From a virus: 34,489 bases of DNA. The stretch is taken from IMG/VR virus record IMGVR_UViG_3300042554_001150, positions 1 through 34,489 of that record; one strand, 5' to 3'. The notes beneath the pieces are model-generated. The model made no database searches. It had not been told where the DNA came from and saw only the letters and a list, made by a program, of their open reading frames with translations. The position numbers and the translations under genes were made by a program. Every line of letters starts with the position of its first letter. Positions within the stretch are counted from its first letter, which is position 1. Below, piece by piece: positions 1 through 7,547 of this stretch.

Positions 1-8
1 CTGAGACG
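1..8. repeat. 8-bp terminal direct repeat, left copy
   Basis: CTGAGACG opens the window and the same 8 bases close it (34482-34489). The repeat lies just upstream of the terminase small subunit gene, the place of cos in lambda-type genomes. A filled-in 5' cohesive end would give such a repeat at both ends, and so would a small assembly overlap of a circular genome. The sequence alone does not separate these. Confidence 0.6.
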
Positions 9-26
9 CCCCCTGTATATTTATGC

Positions 27-36
27 AACGATCGTT
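27..36. promoter_or_regulatory. Palindrome between genome end and terminase genes
   Basis: AACGATCGTT is a perfect 10-bp palindrome in the 58-nt stretch between the genome end and the terminase small subunit gene. In lambda-type phages the small terminase binds sites near cos, so this is a candidate recognition element. It is short and could be chance. Confidence 0.25.
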
Positions 37-58
37 TGAATAGGACATAACCAAGACC

Positions 59-574
59 ATGCCAAAGAGAACCATAAAAGACCTGCTTAAACTGCACGGA
101 GTAACGCGGGATCAGCTTAACGCAGCCAAGTCAAATGGCGTTGATATCTGGAACGATGAGGCAGTTAAAACGTGGCTAGATACCAAAAGACACCGCATAA
201 AGCCTGGTGCCGAGATGTCCGAAGAGGTTGGTGCAACTCAAACCTTGGCAGAGATTGAGGAAGCCATTAAACGGGCAACAAATATTGACGATGTAAAGAT
301 ACTTAAAGAAAAGGTTCTGGCATTGAAGGGTATTACCGCAGTTCAGCAAGAAACCAAAGAACTTGTTCCAGCTGGTATGGTTCGTGAAGCGGCAACGTCA
401 TGTTTTTCGGTTGTCCGTGCCGAGCTGCTAAAGTTGACTTCAGACTTACCTCCTCAACTGAGCGGCCTTGGCGAGACTAAGATCCAAAAAGTATTGAGAG
501 AAAACATTATTGAGGTTTTAGAAAGATTATCGGACGCACAATCAAAAATATTTGACGATGACGAACAAAGCTAA
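59..574 (+). CDS. terS: Terminase small subunit (Nu1-like)
   Basis: Predicted DNA-recognition subunit of the packaging motor, 171 residues. The call rests on position (first gene, overlapping the large terminase gene) and build. The N-terminal part (KDLLKLHGVTRDQLNAAKSNGVDIW) reads like the winged-helix/MerR-type DNA-binding domain of Nu1, where a helix-turn-helix chooses the packaging site. It is followed by a charged, helical middle (residues 60-100) that could mediate assembly and an acidic C-terminus. Its 3' end overlaps the large-subunit gene by 17-23 nt, so the two are probably translationally coupled. The role is inferred from order and fold type; no unique catalytic motif is expected. 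Confidence 0.7.
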   Translation: MPKRTIKDLLKLHGVTRDQLNAAKSNGVDIWNDEAVKTWLDTKRHRIKPGAEMSEEVGATQTLAEIEEAIKRATNIDDVKILKEKVLALKGITAVQQETKELVPAGMVREAATSCFSVVRAELLKLTSDLPPQLSGLGETKIQKVLRENIIEVLERLSDAQSKIFDDDEQS

Positions 575-2351
575 AGAGGCATGGCTTGACGGTTTGAGGG
601 CGGGGTTGAAACCACCGACCACGCTAAAGCCTTGGCAATGGGCAGCAAAGAACGTCAAAATATCCAACTCAGAAAGGGCTTCCTTTTTTGATCCAGAGCA
701 AACGCCGTGGTGGAAAGCTCCGATGGAATGTGCGGGAGATCATGAGGTTCGGGAAGTTGTCGTTATTGCACCAACTGGTTCGGGTAAGTCAACGATGGCA
801 GAGGGTTTGATTCCATACATTATTGCCGAAGACCCAGGCGCGATGTTCTATGCTTCACAGACAGATGCCGATGCGCGGTTCTGGGCTGAGACTAGATTGA
901 AGCCAGCTTTAATGTCGGTTGAGCAAGTTCGACGGCTATTCCCAGAAGACCGTCACAAATCAAGAAAGTTGGAAATCATATTTCCGCACATGCCGTTAAT
1001 CATGGGCGGGGCAAACATGTCGAACTTCCAAGAGAAATCAGTTCGCTGGATTTACGGGGATGAGGTTTGGAAATGGGAGGCTGGTTTATTGAGGGAGTGC
1101 CAAGCTCGGACGCACAACCGCTGGAACAGGAAAGAGTTTTATGTATCACAGGCTGGAGTCGGTGGGCAGATCGAGGATAACGGGGTATTCCACGGCGGGG
1201 ATGATTTGTGGCGGGAGTGGATGAAGACGGACAGGGCATCATTCTCATGGAAGTGCGAATGCGGGCAGCAACACCCGTTCGGCTTTGGTTCGATCAAGTA
1301 TGACATTATCGAAAAGAACAAAGGAGTGATTGATGAGCAAGCCACGGCTAAAACGGCACGGATGGCATGTAGTGAGTGCGGAAAGGAATACGAGGATAAC
1401 ACGATGGTTCGGCGTAAGTTATCGGAGTCAAATATGGACAACGGCAAGTTGGGATATATCAGCCTGAGCGATACGGCATTTGATTCTATACGTGGCTTCC
1501 ATGTTGATTCCTTGGCTATCTGGTGGATTCCGTGGTGGCAGGAGGTTCTTGAGTTTCTAGGAGCAAAGAGGTTATCGTCAAATGGCTTTACCGATGCTTT
1601 AAGGCAATGGACGCAAAAAAGACGGGCGCAATTTTGGACGGACGATATGGCGGATAGCGAAGTCAGAATCACCCGATCATCAGATTTTGAGAAAAAGGAT
1701 TTTGAAGGCGGGCAGTTGATTGATGAGGAGATGGCAAGGTTCGCAACTATTGACGTAGGCAAAGATCATTACTGGATCGTGATTGCGGCATGGCGAAACG
1801 GTGGGTTTTGCAAGGTTCTTTACGAGGGATATATTCCATCTGACGGAGGGAATGAGAAGGAGCTTGTGGATTTATGCGACAGATACGCGGTAGCACGAGC
1901 TAAAACGTTGATTGATATTGGGTATCAGCAAGACAGGATTGCAGATTTATGCGTAGAACACGGATGGATTGGTATTAAAGGAGAGGGTAATAAACGCCAT
2001 TTCTTGCACCCAACTGCAACTGGTAAGCCAGTAGAGAAGTTGTATTCCACAACTAAGCGGGTCAATTCACGAAGCGGCGGCATTATGAAATACATCTTTG
2101 CTGCATCAAATCCAATTAAAGATATATTGAGTGCGATGGTTGGCAACGGGGATCAGATTGAGTTACCTAAAGACCTTTCCAAGCCATTTGAAAACCACAT
2201 GCAATGTGAGCGCAGGAACGTGGTGAGGAATCCGAAAACAGGCGAGGAAAAGTCAGAATGGATTAGACCAGGCGGACAAGCAAACCATCTTTGGGACTGC
2301 ATGTGCTATCAAGTTGTCGCTGCGTTGATTTGCAAAGTGTTTGAAGACTAG
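558..2351 (+). CDS. terL: Terminase large subunit, GpA family
   Basis: ATPase and nuclease of the DNA-packaging motor. The Walker A loop APTGSGKST is near residue 75, and WIYGDEV near 165 is the Walker B candidate. Paired cysteines (CECG, then CSECG about 35-40 residues later) form the zinc-ribbon-like insertion seen in lambda gpA relatives. The C-terminal half carries acidic residues of the RNase H-like nuclease (ATIDVGKDHYW, LIDIG, HLWDCM). At about 600 residues it has normal length for the family. I place the start at ATG 558; an in-frame TTG at 552 would add two residues. GpA-type terminases usually cut at cos sites, which suits the position next to the genome ends. Confidence 0.93.
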   Translation: MTNKAKEAWLDGLRAGLKPPTTLKPWQWAAKNVKISNSERASFFDPEQTPWWKAPMECAGDHEVREVVVIAPTGSGKSTMAEGLIPYIIAEDPGAMFYASQTDADARFWAETRLKPALMSVEQVRRLFPEDRHKSRKLEIIFPHMPLIMGGANMSNFQEKSVRWIYGDEVWKWEAGLLRECQARTHNRWNRKEFYVSQAGVGGQIEDNGVFHGGDDLWREWMKTDRASFSWKCECGQQHPFGFGSIKYDIIEKNKGVIDEQATAKTARMACSECGKEYEDNTMVRRKLSESNMDNGKLGYISLSDTAFDSIRGFHVDSLAIWWIPWWQEVLEFLGAKRLSSNGFTDALRQWTQKRRAQFWTDDMADSEVRITRSSDFEKKDFEGGQLIDEEMARFATIDVGKDHYWIVIAAWRNGGFCKVLYEGYIPSDGGNEKELVDLCDRYAVARAKTLIDIGYQQDRIADLCVEHGWIGIKGEGNKRHFLHPTATGKPVEKLYSTTKRVNSRSGGIMKYIFAASNPIKDILSAMVGNGDQIELPKDLSKPFENHMQCERRNVVRNPKTGEEKSEWIRPGGQANHLWDCMCYQVVAALICKVFED

Positions 2352-2354
2352 GGT

Positions 2355-2391
2355 AATTTGACTTTCGCCCTATTTATGGCAAAACTACCGC
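2355..2391 (+). promoter_or_regulatory. Late upstream element, copy 1 (TTGACTTTCGCCC box)
   Basis: The 16-mer AATTTGACTTTCGCCC recurs exactly at 16985-17000, and in both places it starts 37 nt before the ATG of the next gene. Both copies also share GGCAAAA and end in ACCGC directly before the ATG. The TTGACT could be a -35 box with a weak -10 at -12 to -7, which would start transcription at or near the start codon. The GCC/GGC arms could also form a small hairpin. Confidence 0.55.
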
Positions 2392-2667
2392 ATGAGTGTT
2401 TTCGATCAGGCGAGGAGCATATATAACGCGATTAAATATGACCCCGTATCTATCCAAGCAATTCGTGATGAATACAAGGCATTGGCTTTGTCTATTGCCA
2501 CGGATGCGAACGGCACAGCTCAAGTGACTTCTACCACTATCAATGGTCAAACGATTTCGACGCGTCCAACGGCGACAAACCAGCAACGTATGCAGATGTT
2601 GCGTTATGTTTGCTACTTTGTTGACAATGGCGGGGTCGTTAGCACCACATCACTTACCACGTTTTAA
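2392..2667 (+). CDS. Head-tail joining protein candidate (gpW-like)
   Basis: A 91-residue protein between the large terminase and the portal, the exact slot of gpW in lambda, where a small protein plugs the portal after packaging. The N-terminal half is helical (DQARSIYNAIKYDPVSIQAIRDEYKALAL) and the C-terminal half is Thr/Ser-rich and probably beta. This agrees with the alpha-beta layout of gpW, though it is somewhat longer than lambda's 68 residues. The call is by position, with no diagnostic motif. The gene starts 34 nt after a TTGACT box and has no Shine-Dalgarno sequence. Confidence 0.5.
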   Translation: MSVFDQARSIYNAIKYDPVSIQAIRDEYKALALSIATDANGTAQVTSTTINGQTISTRPTATNQQRMQMLRYVCYFVDNGGVVSTTSLTTF

Positions 2668-2670
2668 CTT

Positions 2671-4167
2671 ATGATCCTTGATAGTTACGGACAACCATAC
2701 AAAATAGCACACGCAGCGGACACATCGTATCGCCGTGGCCCTCAATTTGCGGTTCGGAATGATGATATTGAGAGGCTAATCCCAGCTGGAGACAGAAAGA
2801 CCCTTACTAGTCTTTCAAATCGTTTATTTACCAACATGGGAGTGCCGAGGGCTTGTATCTTGCAGAAGGCAGATTATTCCGTAGGTGAGGCATGGATTCC
2901 TAGCTATTTAGGTAAAGATCAAGAGCGAGGCAAGCAAGTTGCCAAGTTTATTCATGATATCTGGCTACCACAAGCTGACATTAGGGGCGGAGTATTTGAT
3001 TGGTGGAAACTTTTGGAATTAAGCAGCGTTGAAATTGACCGAGCTGGTGATGTATTTTGGTTAATGGTTAAAGGGAAAGATAATTTCCCAAGAATCCAAA
3101 TGATTCCCAATCATAGATGCTATTCAGGGACTGAAACCGTAGTTGAATCTGGAGAATACAAGGGATATCGGATTTGTGATGGGGTAATTTATTACTCATC
3201 GGGACAACCAGCGGCATATCGTTTTAATATCGGTAAAGATGGCGAAGAAAAGATGGTGGATTTACCAGCTAAAGACGTAATCCATTTATTTGATGCAACA
3301 CATTGTGACCAAGGGCGCGGGTTGCCAGCATTTACCCATGCTTTAGAATCCCTTAAAATGTCCTTGCTATCCTTGGAGGATGAGCGAGTAAGGCAACAGA
3401 TTATTTCACGGCTACATCTTACAATCTTTAACGATGCTGGCGCCCCCGACATTGACGAAACAGAATCTTTAATGAGTGGTAGCGGAGACTTGCCAAATCC
3501 GATGTCATTTACTTCAAAGTCATTCCCAGGCGGGGTGATGTATATGCCAGCGGATGGCAAACAACGTATTGAGCAGATGCGGCATGAGAACCCAGGCGAG
3601 ATCTGGGAATCATTCCAAGACCGCATGATGCGTGATTCTGTAATTCCAGTATGGTCTTATTCTGTATGGAAAGGATCAACGCAAGGCACAGACGTTCGTG
3701 CTGAGGTTGTTAAATGCCGTAGATTCATTACCAAACGCCAAGGATTGCTGTGGTATGGGGCTAGACGTGCGATGGCATGGGCTTACTCTGTATTCGCTGA
3801 GAATGGCAGATTGCCTAAACTTGATGCGCCTACACTTTGGGATTTCTCACGTCCGCCTCGTTTATCAGTTGATGATGGGCGGGAATCCAAAATGGAAGTT
3901 GAGGAAGTTCGGGTAGGAACTAAAAACATCAGCGAGGTTTTAGAAGCTAGGGGTTTGAACGAAGATGACTTTATTGAATCACGCGCACGTTCCGTTTGGA
4001 ATCGCAAATACAAAGCCAAGATCATAGCTGAAGAGCTTAACAAAAAGTATGGACAAGATATTGAGATTGAGGAACGCGAAATGTTCATGCTGACCGCTAA
4101 CGAAATGGGCGAGCAATCAGAAATAGAAACTAAATCCAAAGAAGAATCACAAAATGAAAACGATTGA
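2671..4167 (+). CDS. Portal protein, lambda gpB family
   Basis: Dodecameric ring at the capsid vertex through which DNA enters and leaves. The 498 residues are typical for the family. Lambda-type hallmarks include an N-terminal region rich in arginine (TLTSLSNRLFTNMGVPRACI), the VGEAWIPSY segment near residue 70, and the clip/stem region with DVIHLFDATHCDQGRGLPAF and a long helical LSLEDERVRQQI stretch. The C-terminus is acidic and probably disordered. It starts 3 nt after the gpW-like gene and overlaps the protease gene by 14 nt, as expected for a tightly packed head operon. Confidence 0.88.
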   Translation: MILDSYGQPYKIAHAADTSYRRGPQFAVRNDDIERLIPAGDRKTLTSLSNRLFTNMGVPRACILQKADYSVGEAWIPSYLGKDQERGKQVAKFIHDIWLPQADIRGGVFDWWKLLELSSVEIDRAGDVFWLMVKGKDNFPRIQMIPNHRCYSGTETVVESGEYKGYRICDGVIYYSSGQPAAYRFNIGKDGEEKMVDLPAKDVIHLFDATHCDQGRGLPAFTHALESLKMSLLSLEDERVRQQIISRLHLTIFNDAGAPDIDETESLMSGSGDLPNPMSFTSKSFPGGVMYMPADGKQRIEQMRHENPGEIWESFQDRMMRDSVIPVWSYSVWKGSTQGTDVRAEVVKCRRFITKRQGLLWYGARRAMAWAYSVFAENGRLPKLDAPTLWDFSRPPRLSVDDGRESKMEVEEVRVGTKNISEVLEARGLNEDDFIESRARSVWNRKYKAKIIAEELNKKYGQDIEIEEREMFMLTANEMGEQSEIETKSKEESQNEND

Positions 4168-5233
4168 AATTGAAAACAAAAGAGGTAAGGTAAAGCTCAA
4201 TGAAGTAGTTACCCGTGACGCGGCTGGCAAGATTGCTGAAGAAATCGGCAGGCTTTTTGGTTTTTCCGCGGTTGCTAGTGGGGCAGACTTTGGGGAGATT
4301 ACGAACGTAATTGAAAACGGGGTTGATGTTCTGGATATTGAAATCAACTCACCTGGCGGCAGCGTTTTTGATGGTTACACTATCTATCAAGAAATCAAAA
4401 GCCTACAAGATCGTGGGGTTGTTGTTAATGCGACAATTACTGGCTTGGCAGCATCTATGGCTTCAGTAATTGCTATGGCCTGTGATAATGTTGCAATCGT
4501 GCCACACGGCAGAATGATGATCCATGACGCATCAACTGGAGTCCAAGGCAATGCTGATGAGCTTAGACGGCAAGCAGATTTATTGGATGGAGTATCAGAA
4601 AACATCGCTGAGATTTACGCATATCGCACTAAGAAATCAAAAGAAGCAATCCGTGATCTAATGAAGAAAGAGACATGGATGAACGCAGCACAATGCGTAG
4701 CCGAGGGCTTTGCTGACACCATATTTGACATTGGCAAAAAAACATCTAAAAAAGAACCCATGAATCTATTCAAGAATTTCATTCAGTCACTTAGTTCCGA
4801 TGAGAAAGTTCAATTTGCTGCACAAGTTGCAGAAGTTGAATCGCTTCAATCCGAACTTGCCGAAGCACAAGCTAAAATCGAAGAATTGACCAATGTCTCT
4901 GCCGTAGTGCTGGAGAAAGAGGTTAAGATCCAAGAGTTGTCCGAAAAGAACGGAGAACTGGAAGCCAAAGTTGCCGAAGTTGCAGCTGAAGTTGAAACTC
5001 TGAAAGAAACCATTTCTGCAAAAGAGGCTGAAATCGAAGAAGTTAAAAACTCTGTGGCAGATAAGACCATTGAGGCACTTGCTTCAATCGGTCAATCTGA
5101 ACCACTTGACCTTGACAACAAAGGCGAGCAAAAAACCGTTCTTGAAACCTTTGAATCTCTTAAAGGTGCAGATGCAACCGCATTTTACAAAGCCAACCGC
5201 AAAGCGATTCTGGCTGAGCAATCAAAAAAATAA
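4154..5233 (+). CDS. ClpP/S49-like head maturation protease with scaffold domain
   Basis: Prohead protease fused to a scaffold, as in lambda C/Nu3. Residues 1-195 form a ClpP-type serine protease domain: INSPGGSVFDG (66-74), the nucleophile region GLAASMAS with Ser101, and MMIHDAS with His124. From residue 203 on the protein is scaffold-like: a long Glu/Lys/Ala coiled coil (about 225-310) and an acidic C-terminal part. The protease would act inside the prohead, trimming scaffold and coat and then itself. An in-frame ATG at 4760 (residue 203) lies exactly at the domain border and could start a separate scaffold protein. It sits directly before the major capsid gene. Confidence 0.85.
   Translation: MKTIEIENKRGKVKLNEVVTRDAAGKIAEEIGRLFGFSAVASGADFGEITNVIENGVDVLDIEINSPGGSVFDGYTIYQEIKSLQDRGVVVNATITGLAASMASVIAMACDNVAIVPHGRMMIHDASTGVQGNADELRRQADLLDGVSENIAEIYAYRTKKSKEAIRDLMKKETWMNAAQCVAEGFADTIFDIGKKTSKKEPMNLFKNFIQSLSSDEKVQFAAQVAEVESLQSELAEAQAKIEELTNVSAVVLEKEVKIQELSEKNGELEAKVAEVAAEVETLKETISAKEAEIEEVKNSVADKTIEALASIGQSEPLDLDNKGEQKTVLETFESLKGADATAFYKANRKAILAEQSKK
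4760..5233 (+). CDS. Possible internal-start scaffold protein (Nu3-like)
   Basis: In-frame ATG at residue 203 of the protease gene would give a 157-residue protein (MNLFKNFIQSL...) made almost only of coiled coil. In lambda, the scaffold Nu3 is made from an internal start inside the protease gene C, and the domain border here matches that design. The stretch AAAAAAGAACCC before the ATG holds no clear Shine-Dalgarno sequence, so use of this start is inferred from analogy and not shown. Confidence 0.35.
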   Translation: MNLFKNFIQSLSSDEKVQFAAQVAEVESLQSELAEAQAKIEELTNVSAVVLEKEVKIQELSEKNGELEAKVAEVAAEVETLKETISAKEAEIEEVKNSVADKTIEALASIGQSEPLDLDNKGEQKTVLETFESLKGADATAFYKANRKAILAEQSKK

Positions 5234-5253
5234 TCTCCAACTAAACTAAATAT

Positions 5254-6162
5254 ATGTCTACTCTATTCAACGACAAAATCTATACACAGGAAGTTCTTAA
5301 CGCCTTTACTGCTGGTCTTGCACCGCTTAAAGCCTTTACCCGTTCTTTCTCCGCAGAAACTCGCCGCAAAGGTGATGCAATCATCATCCCACGCGTTGAC
5401 GCTCTTTCCACCAGTACCTTTGCATACGCAAACAACAGCGGCAGCCCTTATGAAAATGAAGGCGGCACAGTTGCAGCAATCACCGTCAATCTTGATCAAC
5501 ATCAGATCGTTGGCGTTGACATCACCGATGTGCAATATGCTAACTCCAGCAACTCCGACATCAATATCTTTGCACAACAACAAGGACGCGCCTTGGCTCG
5601 TAAGTGCATCGAAAACGTATTCGGTCTGCTTTCCATTGCCAACTTTGGTGCAGCTGCTGCAACCGCAGTTTCCATCGCTGATACTGGCTTGGCACAACTT
5701 CGCGCCGCTCGTAAAACCCTTATGGATCGCAAAGTTGATCTTGGCATGGTTTCGCTTATCTCCAACTCCGAGCTTTACAGTTCGCTTCTTGGTGACAGCA
5801 ACATCACCCAAGCCTTCCAATACGGCGGTTCTGAGGCAGTTCGTGAAGCTCGTATCCCACGCCTTTACGGTATGGATGTTTACGAAACCAACGCACTTCC
5901 ACTTGGCGGCACTCTCTCACTTGTTGGCTTCCTTGCTCACCCTGACTCCATCGCGATTGCAATCCGCAACTTGATGCCACAGGACGCAGGTGACAGCTAC
6001 CTTGCTGTTGAAACCGTTACCGATGCTGAAACTGGTCTTGGCTTTACTTATCGCCGCCACTTCAACCCAGGTAAAGGACGCCACTATGCAAGCATCGAGT
6101 GCTTGTTCGGTATGGCAACTGCCCTCACCCTTGGTATCGGACTTATCCGCAAGGCTGACTAA
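5254..6162 (+). CDS. Major capsid protein (HK97 fold expected)
   Basis: Main shell protein, 302 residues, directly after the protease/scaffold gene and closed by a strong terminator. Supporting traits: TLFNDKIYTQEVLNAFTAGLAPLKAFTRSFS at the N-terminus (N-arm), a stretch GDAIIIPRVDALS (start of the beta-rich core), the long central helix ALARKCIENVFGLLSIANFG, and a C-terminal segment with TGLGFTYRRHFNPGKG. No delta-domain is present, in line with scaffold being supplied by the preceding gene. Codon use is more C-rich at third positions than in neighbours (GCC, ATC, TTC), as often seen in highly expressed phage genes. The fold is inferred from context and pattern. Confidence 0.85.
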   Translation: MSTLFNDKIYTQEVLNAFTAGLAPLKAFTRSFSAETRRKGDAIIIPRVDALSTSTFAYANNSGSPYENEGGTVAAITVNLDQHQIVGVDITDVQYANSSNSDINIFAQQQGRALARKCIENVFGLLSIANFGAAAATAVSIADTGLAQLRAARKTLMDRKVDLGMVSLISNSELYSSLLGDSNITQAFQYGGSEAVREARIPRLYGMDVYETNALPLGGTLSLVGFLAHPDSIAIAIRNLMPQDAGDSYLAVETVTDAETGLGFTYRRHFNPGKGRHYASIECLFGMATALTLGIGLIRKAD

Positions 6163-6191
6163 TTTCTGTCTGGTATTGTTCATAGTCATTA

Positions 6192-6223
6192 AGCCGTCCT
6201 CAGAAATGGGGGCGGCTTTTTTT
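6192..6223 (+). terminator. Rho-independent terminator after the capsid gene
   Basis: Stem AGCCG..CC pairs with GG..CGGCT across an 8-base loop, followed by seven T. It lies 29 nt after the capsid stop codon and closes the head operon. Confidence 0.85.
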
Positions 6224-6240
6224 CTTGTCTAAAATAAAAG

Positions 6241-6268
6241 TTGACAGCTTATCCGCTTATGATAAATA
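6241..6268 (+). promoter_or_regulatory. Sigma-70-type promoter for the accessory block
   Basis: TTGACA (6241-6246), 16-bp spacer, TAAATA (6263-6268). It lies directly behind a terminator and ahead of the small gene at 6279, so the leader would be only a few bases long. Confidence 0.6.
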
Positions 6269-6278
6269 AAGCGCATCT

Positions 6279-6437
6279 ATGAATTGTCCACATTGTAACG
6301 AACCAATCAAAGCCGACCAGATAGCCGCGCATTTAGGCAGTCTTGGGGGGAAGAAAAGCAAGAGAAAGATAACAAGTGATCAGCAAGCTAAGATGCAAGC
6401 AAAGCGCAATGAGTCATACAAAAAGAAGAAAGGATAG
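6279..6437 (+). CDS. Small zinc-ribbon-like basic protein
   Basis: A 52-residue protein beginning MNCPHCNEPI, with one CxxC pair and a second half of almost only Lys, Arg, Gln and Ser. A single CxxC could bind zinc as a dimer or with His20 (AAHLG). It is the first gene after the terminator/promoter pair at 6192-6268, so it opens the accessory block. It ends 4 nt before the next start. The basic tail suggests nucleic-acid contact. Function unknown. Confidence 0.65.
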   Translation: MNCPHCNEPIKADQIAAHLGSLGGKKSKRKITSDQQAKMQAKRNESYKKKKG

Positions 6438-6441
6438 ATTT

Positions 6442-6867
6442 ATGGGAAGGCGTAAATCAACACCCGAAGAAAAGGCGGCATCTTTAGAGAGAAAAAAAGC
6501 CTACATGAAAGCCTACCACCAAACCCCAGAGTATAAAGCTAAAGAAAAAGCCCGCCAACAAACTCCAGAGTATAAAGCCCGAAATAAAGCCCGCCAAAAA
6601 GCCTACTACCAAACCCCAGAGTATAAAGCTAAAGAAAAAGCCCGCCAACAAACTCCAGAGTATAAAGCTTACCAAAAAGCCTACATGGAAGCCTACAAGC
6701 AAACCCCAGAGTATAAAGCTAAAGAAAAAGCCCGCCAACAAAATCCAGAGTATAAAGCCTACCAAAAAGCCTACGGAACCAAATGCACCCGCCAAAAATC
6801 AGCCGACCAATTTTTCGTAATGACCGCCGCACTTGGCGATCTTACCAAATCAACAGAAAAACAATAA
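6442..6867 (+). CDS. Lys/Tyr-rich tandem-repeat protein
   Basis: A 141-residue protein of which about two thirds is a 30-residue repeat containing QTPEYKAKEKARQQTPEYKA and a variable linker (ARNKARQKAYY, YQKAYMEAYK, YQKAYG). Three copies follow each other. It is strongly basic, with regularly spaced Tyr and Pro, and predicted helical with breaks at each TPEY. I choose ATG 6442, 4 nt after the previous stop; an upstream in-frame extension would overlap that gene by about 60 nt. The net charge suggests binding to DNA, RNA or an acidic protein. Function unknown. Confidence 0.7.
   Translation: MGRRKSTPEEKAASLERKKAYMKAYHQTPEYKAKEKARQQTPEYKARNKARQKAYYQTPEYKAKEKARQQTPEYKAYQKAYMEAYKQTPEYKAKEKARQQNPEYKAYQKAYGTKCTRQKSADQFFVMTAALGDLTKSTEKQ
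6521..6775 (+). repeat. 90-bp tandem repeat, three copies
   Basis: Units begin with AAACCCCAGAGTATAAAGC at 6521, 6611 and 6701, so the period is exactly 90 bp. Each unit holds two CCAGAGTATAAAGC half-units. The copies are nearly identical at the DNA level, which implies recent expansion or homogenisation and makes the copy number prone to change. Confidence 0.9.
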
Positions 6868-6868
6868 T

Positions 6869-7468
6869 ATGACAATGACACTAGACAAACCAACAATGAC
6901 AGTAGCCGAGTTAAATCACGGCATTAAACGATTCGCAGAACTATACGTCAAAGGCGTAGAGGCGTGGATTGAAGCAGGAACAGTCCTATGCGAGTTAGTT
7001 GACGCTGACCCGCACGTTTATGACTACATCCTAAAGGATTGCCCGAACTTAAACGCGGGAATACTCGAAAGATTTGAGCAAATGGGAAGAAAAACGCTAC
7101 ACCCTCAACTCTTGCTTAATAACTCAATCGGCTATTCCAGATTGCAGAAACTTCCTTACAGCTTGCAAGAGCGTTATCTCGACGAGCCTATTCCATTGGT
7201 AGTCCACACGGAATCGGGCGAGACTGATATCTTGCTTGTAAAGGCGCGGGAAATGACCAAAGACCAAGCCAACCAAGTATTCGCAAACGGAAGGCTTAGA
7301 ACCGAAGGCGAGCAAAAAGCATGGCTTATCCAACAGCAAAGCAACAAATCCCGCGACATTATCCCAGCACAAGAGACGGGATATAAGATCAAAGGTAAAA
7401 AGGTAATTATCAACGGGGTTGAATTCACCCGAAGACAACTAGCAAGCATCCTCGCACAAATGGATTAA
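6869..7468 (+). CDS. Hypothetical protein of the accessory block
   Basis: A 199-residue protein with no motif I recognise. The N-terminal two thirds look helical (AELNHGIKRFAELYVKGVEAWIEAGTVLCELVD), then follow VVHTESGETDILLVKAREM and a short basic beta stretch YKIKGKKVIINGVEFTRRQL at the C-terminus. ATG 6869 comes one base after the preceding stop codon; a start at 6833 would overlap the repeat-protein gene. A perfect terminator follows 7 nt after the stop. The spacing ties it to the two small basic proteins before it. Confidence 0.6.
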   Translation: MTMTLDKPTMTVAELNHGIKRFAELYVKGVEAWIEAGTVLCELVDADPHVYDYILKDCPNLNAGILERFEQMGRKTLHPQLLLNNSIGYSRLQKLPYSLQERYLDEPIPLVVHTESGETDILLVKAREMTKDQANQVFANGRLRTEGEQKAWLIQQQSNKSRDIIPAQETGYKIKGKKVIINGVEFTRRQLASILAQMD

Positions 7469-7474
7469 ACAATC

Positions 7475-7506
7475 AGCCCTACCCGTTACAAGGTAGGGCT
7501 TTTTTT
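7475..7506 (+). terminator. Perfect rho-independent terminator
   Basis: AGCCCTACC and GGTAGGGCT form a 9-bp perfect stem with an 8-base loop, followed by seven T. It separates the small accessory genes from the glycosyltransferase fusion. Confidence 0.93.
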
Positions 7507-7507
7507 C

Positions 7508-7535
7508 TTGCCAAAATCTCAGATTTAGGTATTTA
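7508..7535 (+). promoter_or_regulatory. Promoter-like sequence before the glycosyltransferase fusion
   Basis: TTGCCA (7508-7513), 16-bp spacer, TATTTA (7530-7535), directly after the terminator and 13 nt ahead of ATG 7548. The 16-bp spacing equals that of the likely promoter at 6241. Confidence 0.45.
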
Positions 7536-7547
7536 ACAAATCCACAC

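Noticed and set aside
1139-1762. 207-codon open frame on the - strand inside the large terminase gene
   Set aside because: Shadow of a well-supported + strand gene with Walker and nuclease motifs; the antisense protein has no recognisable domain.
5263-5974. Long open frames on both strands inside the capsid gene (185 codons -, 218 codons +)
   Set aside because: Caused by the C-ending codon bias of the capsid gene; Cys/Gly- or Pro/Leu-rich translations look unnatural.
6484-6795. 103-codon - strand frame with regular GFFFSFILWGLLVGF repeats resembling a membrane protein
   Set aside because: It is the exact antisense of the 90-bp repeats; regularity comes from the repeat, and there is no start context or neighbour on that strand.
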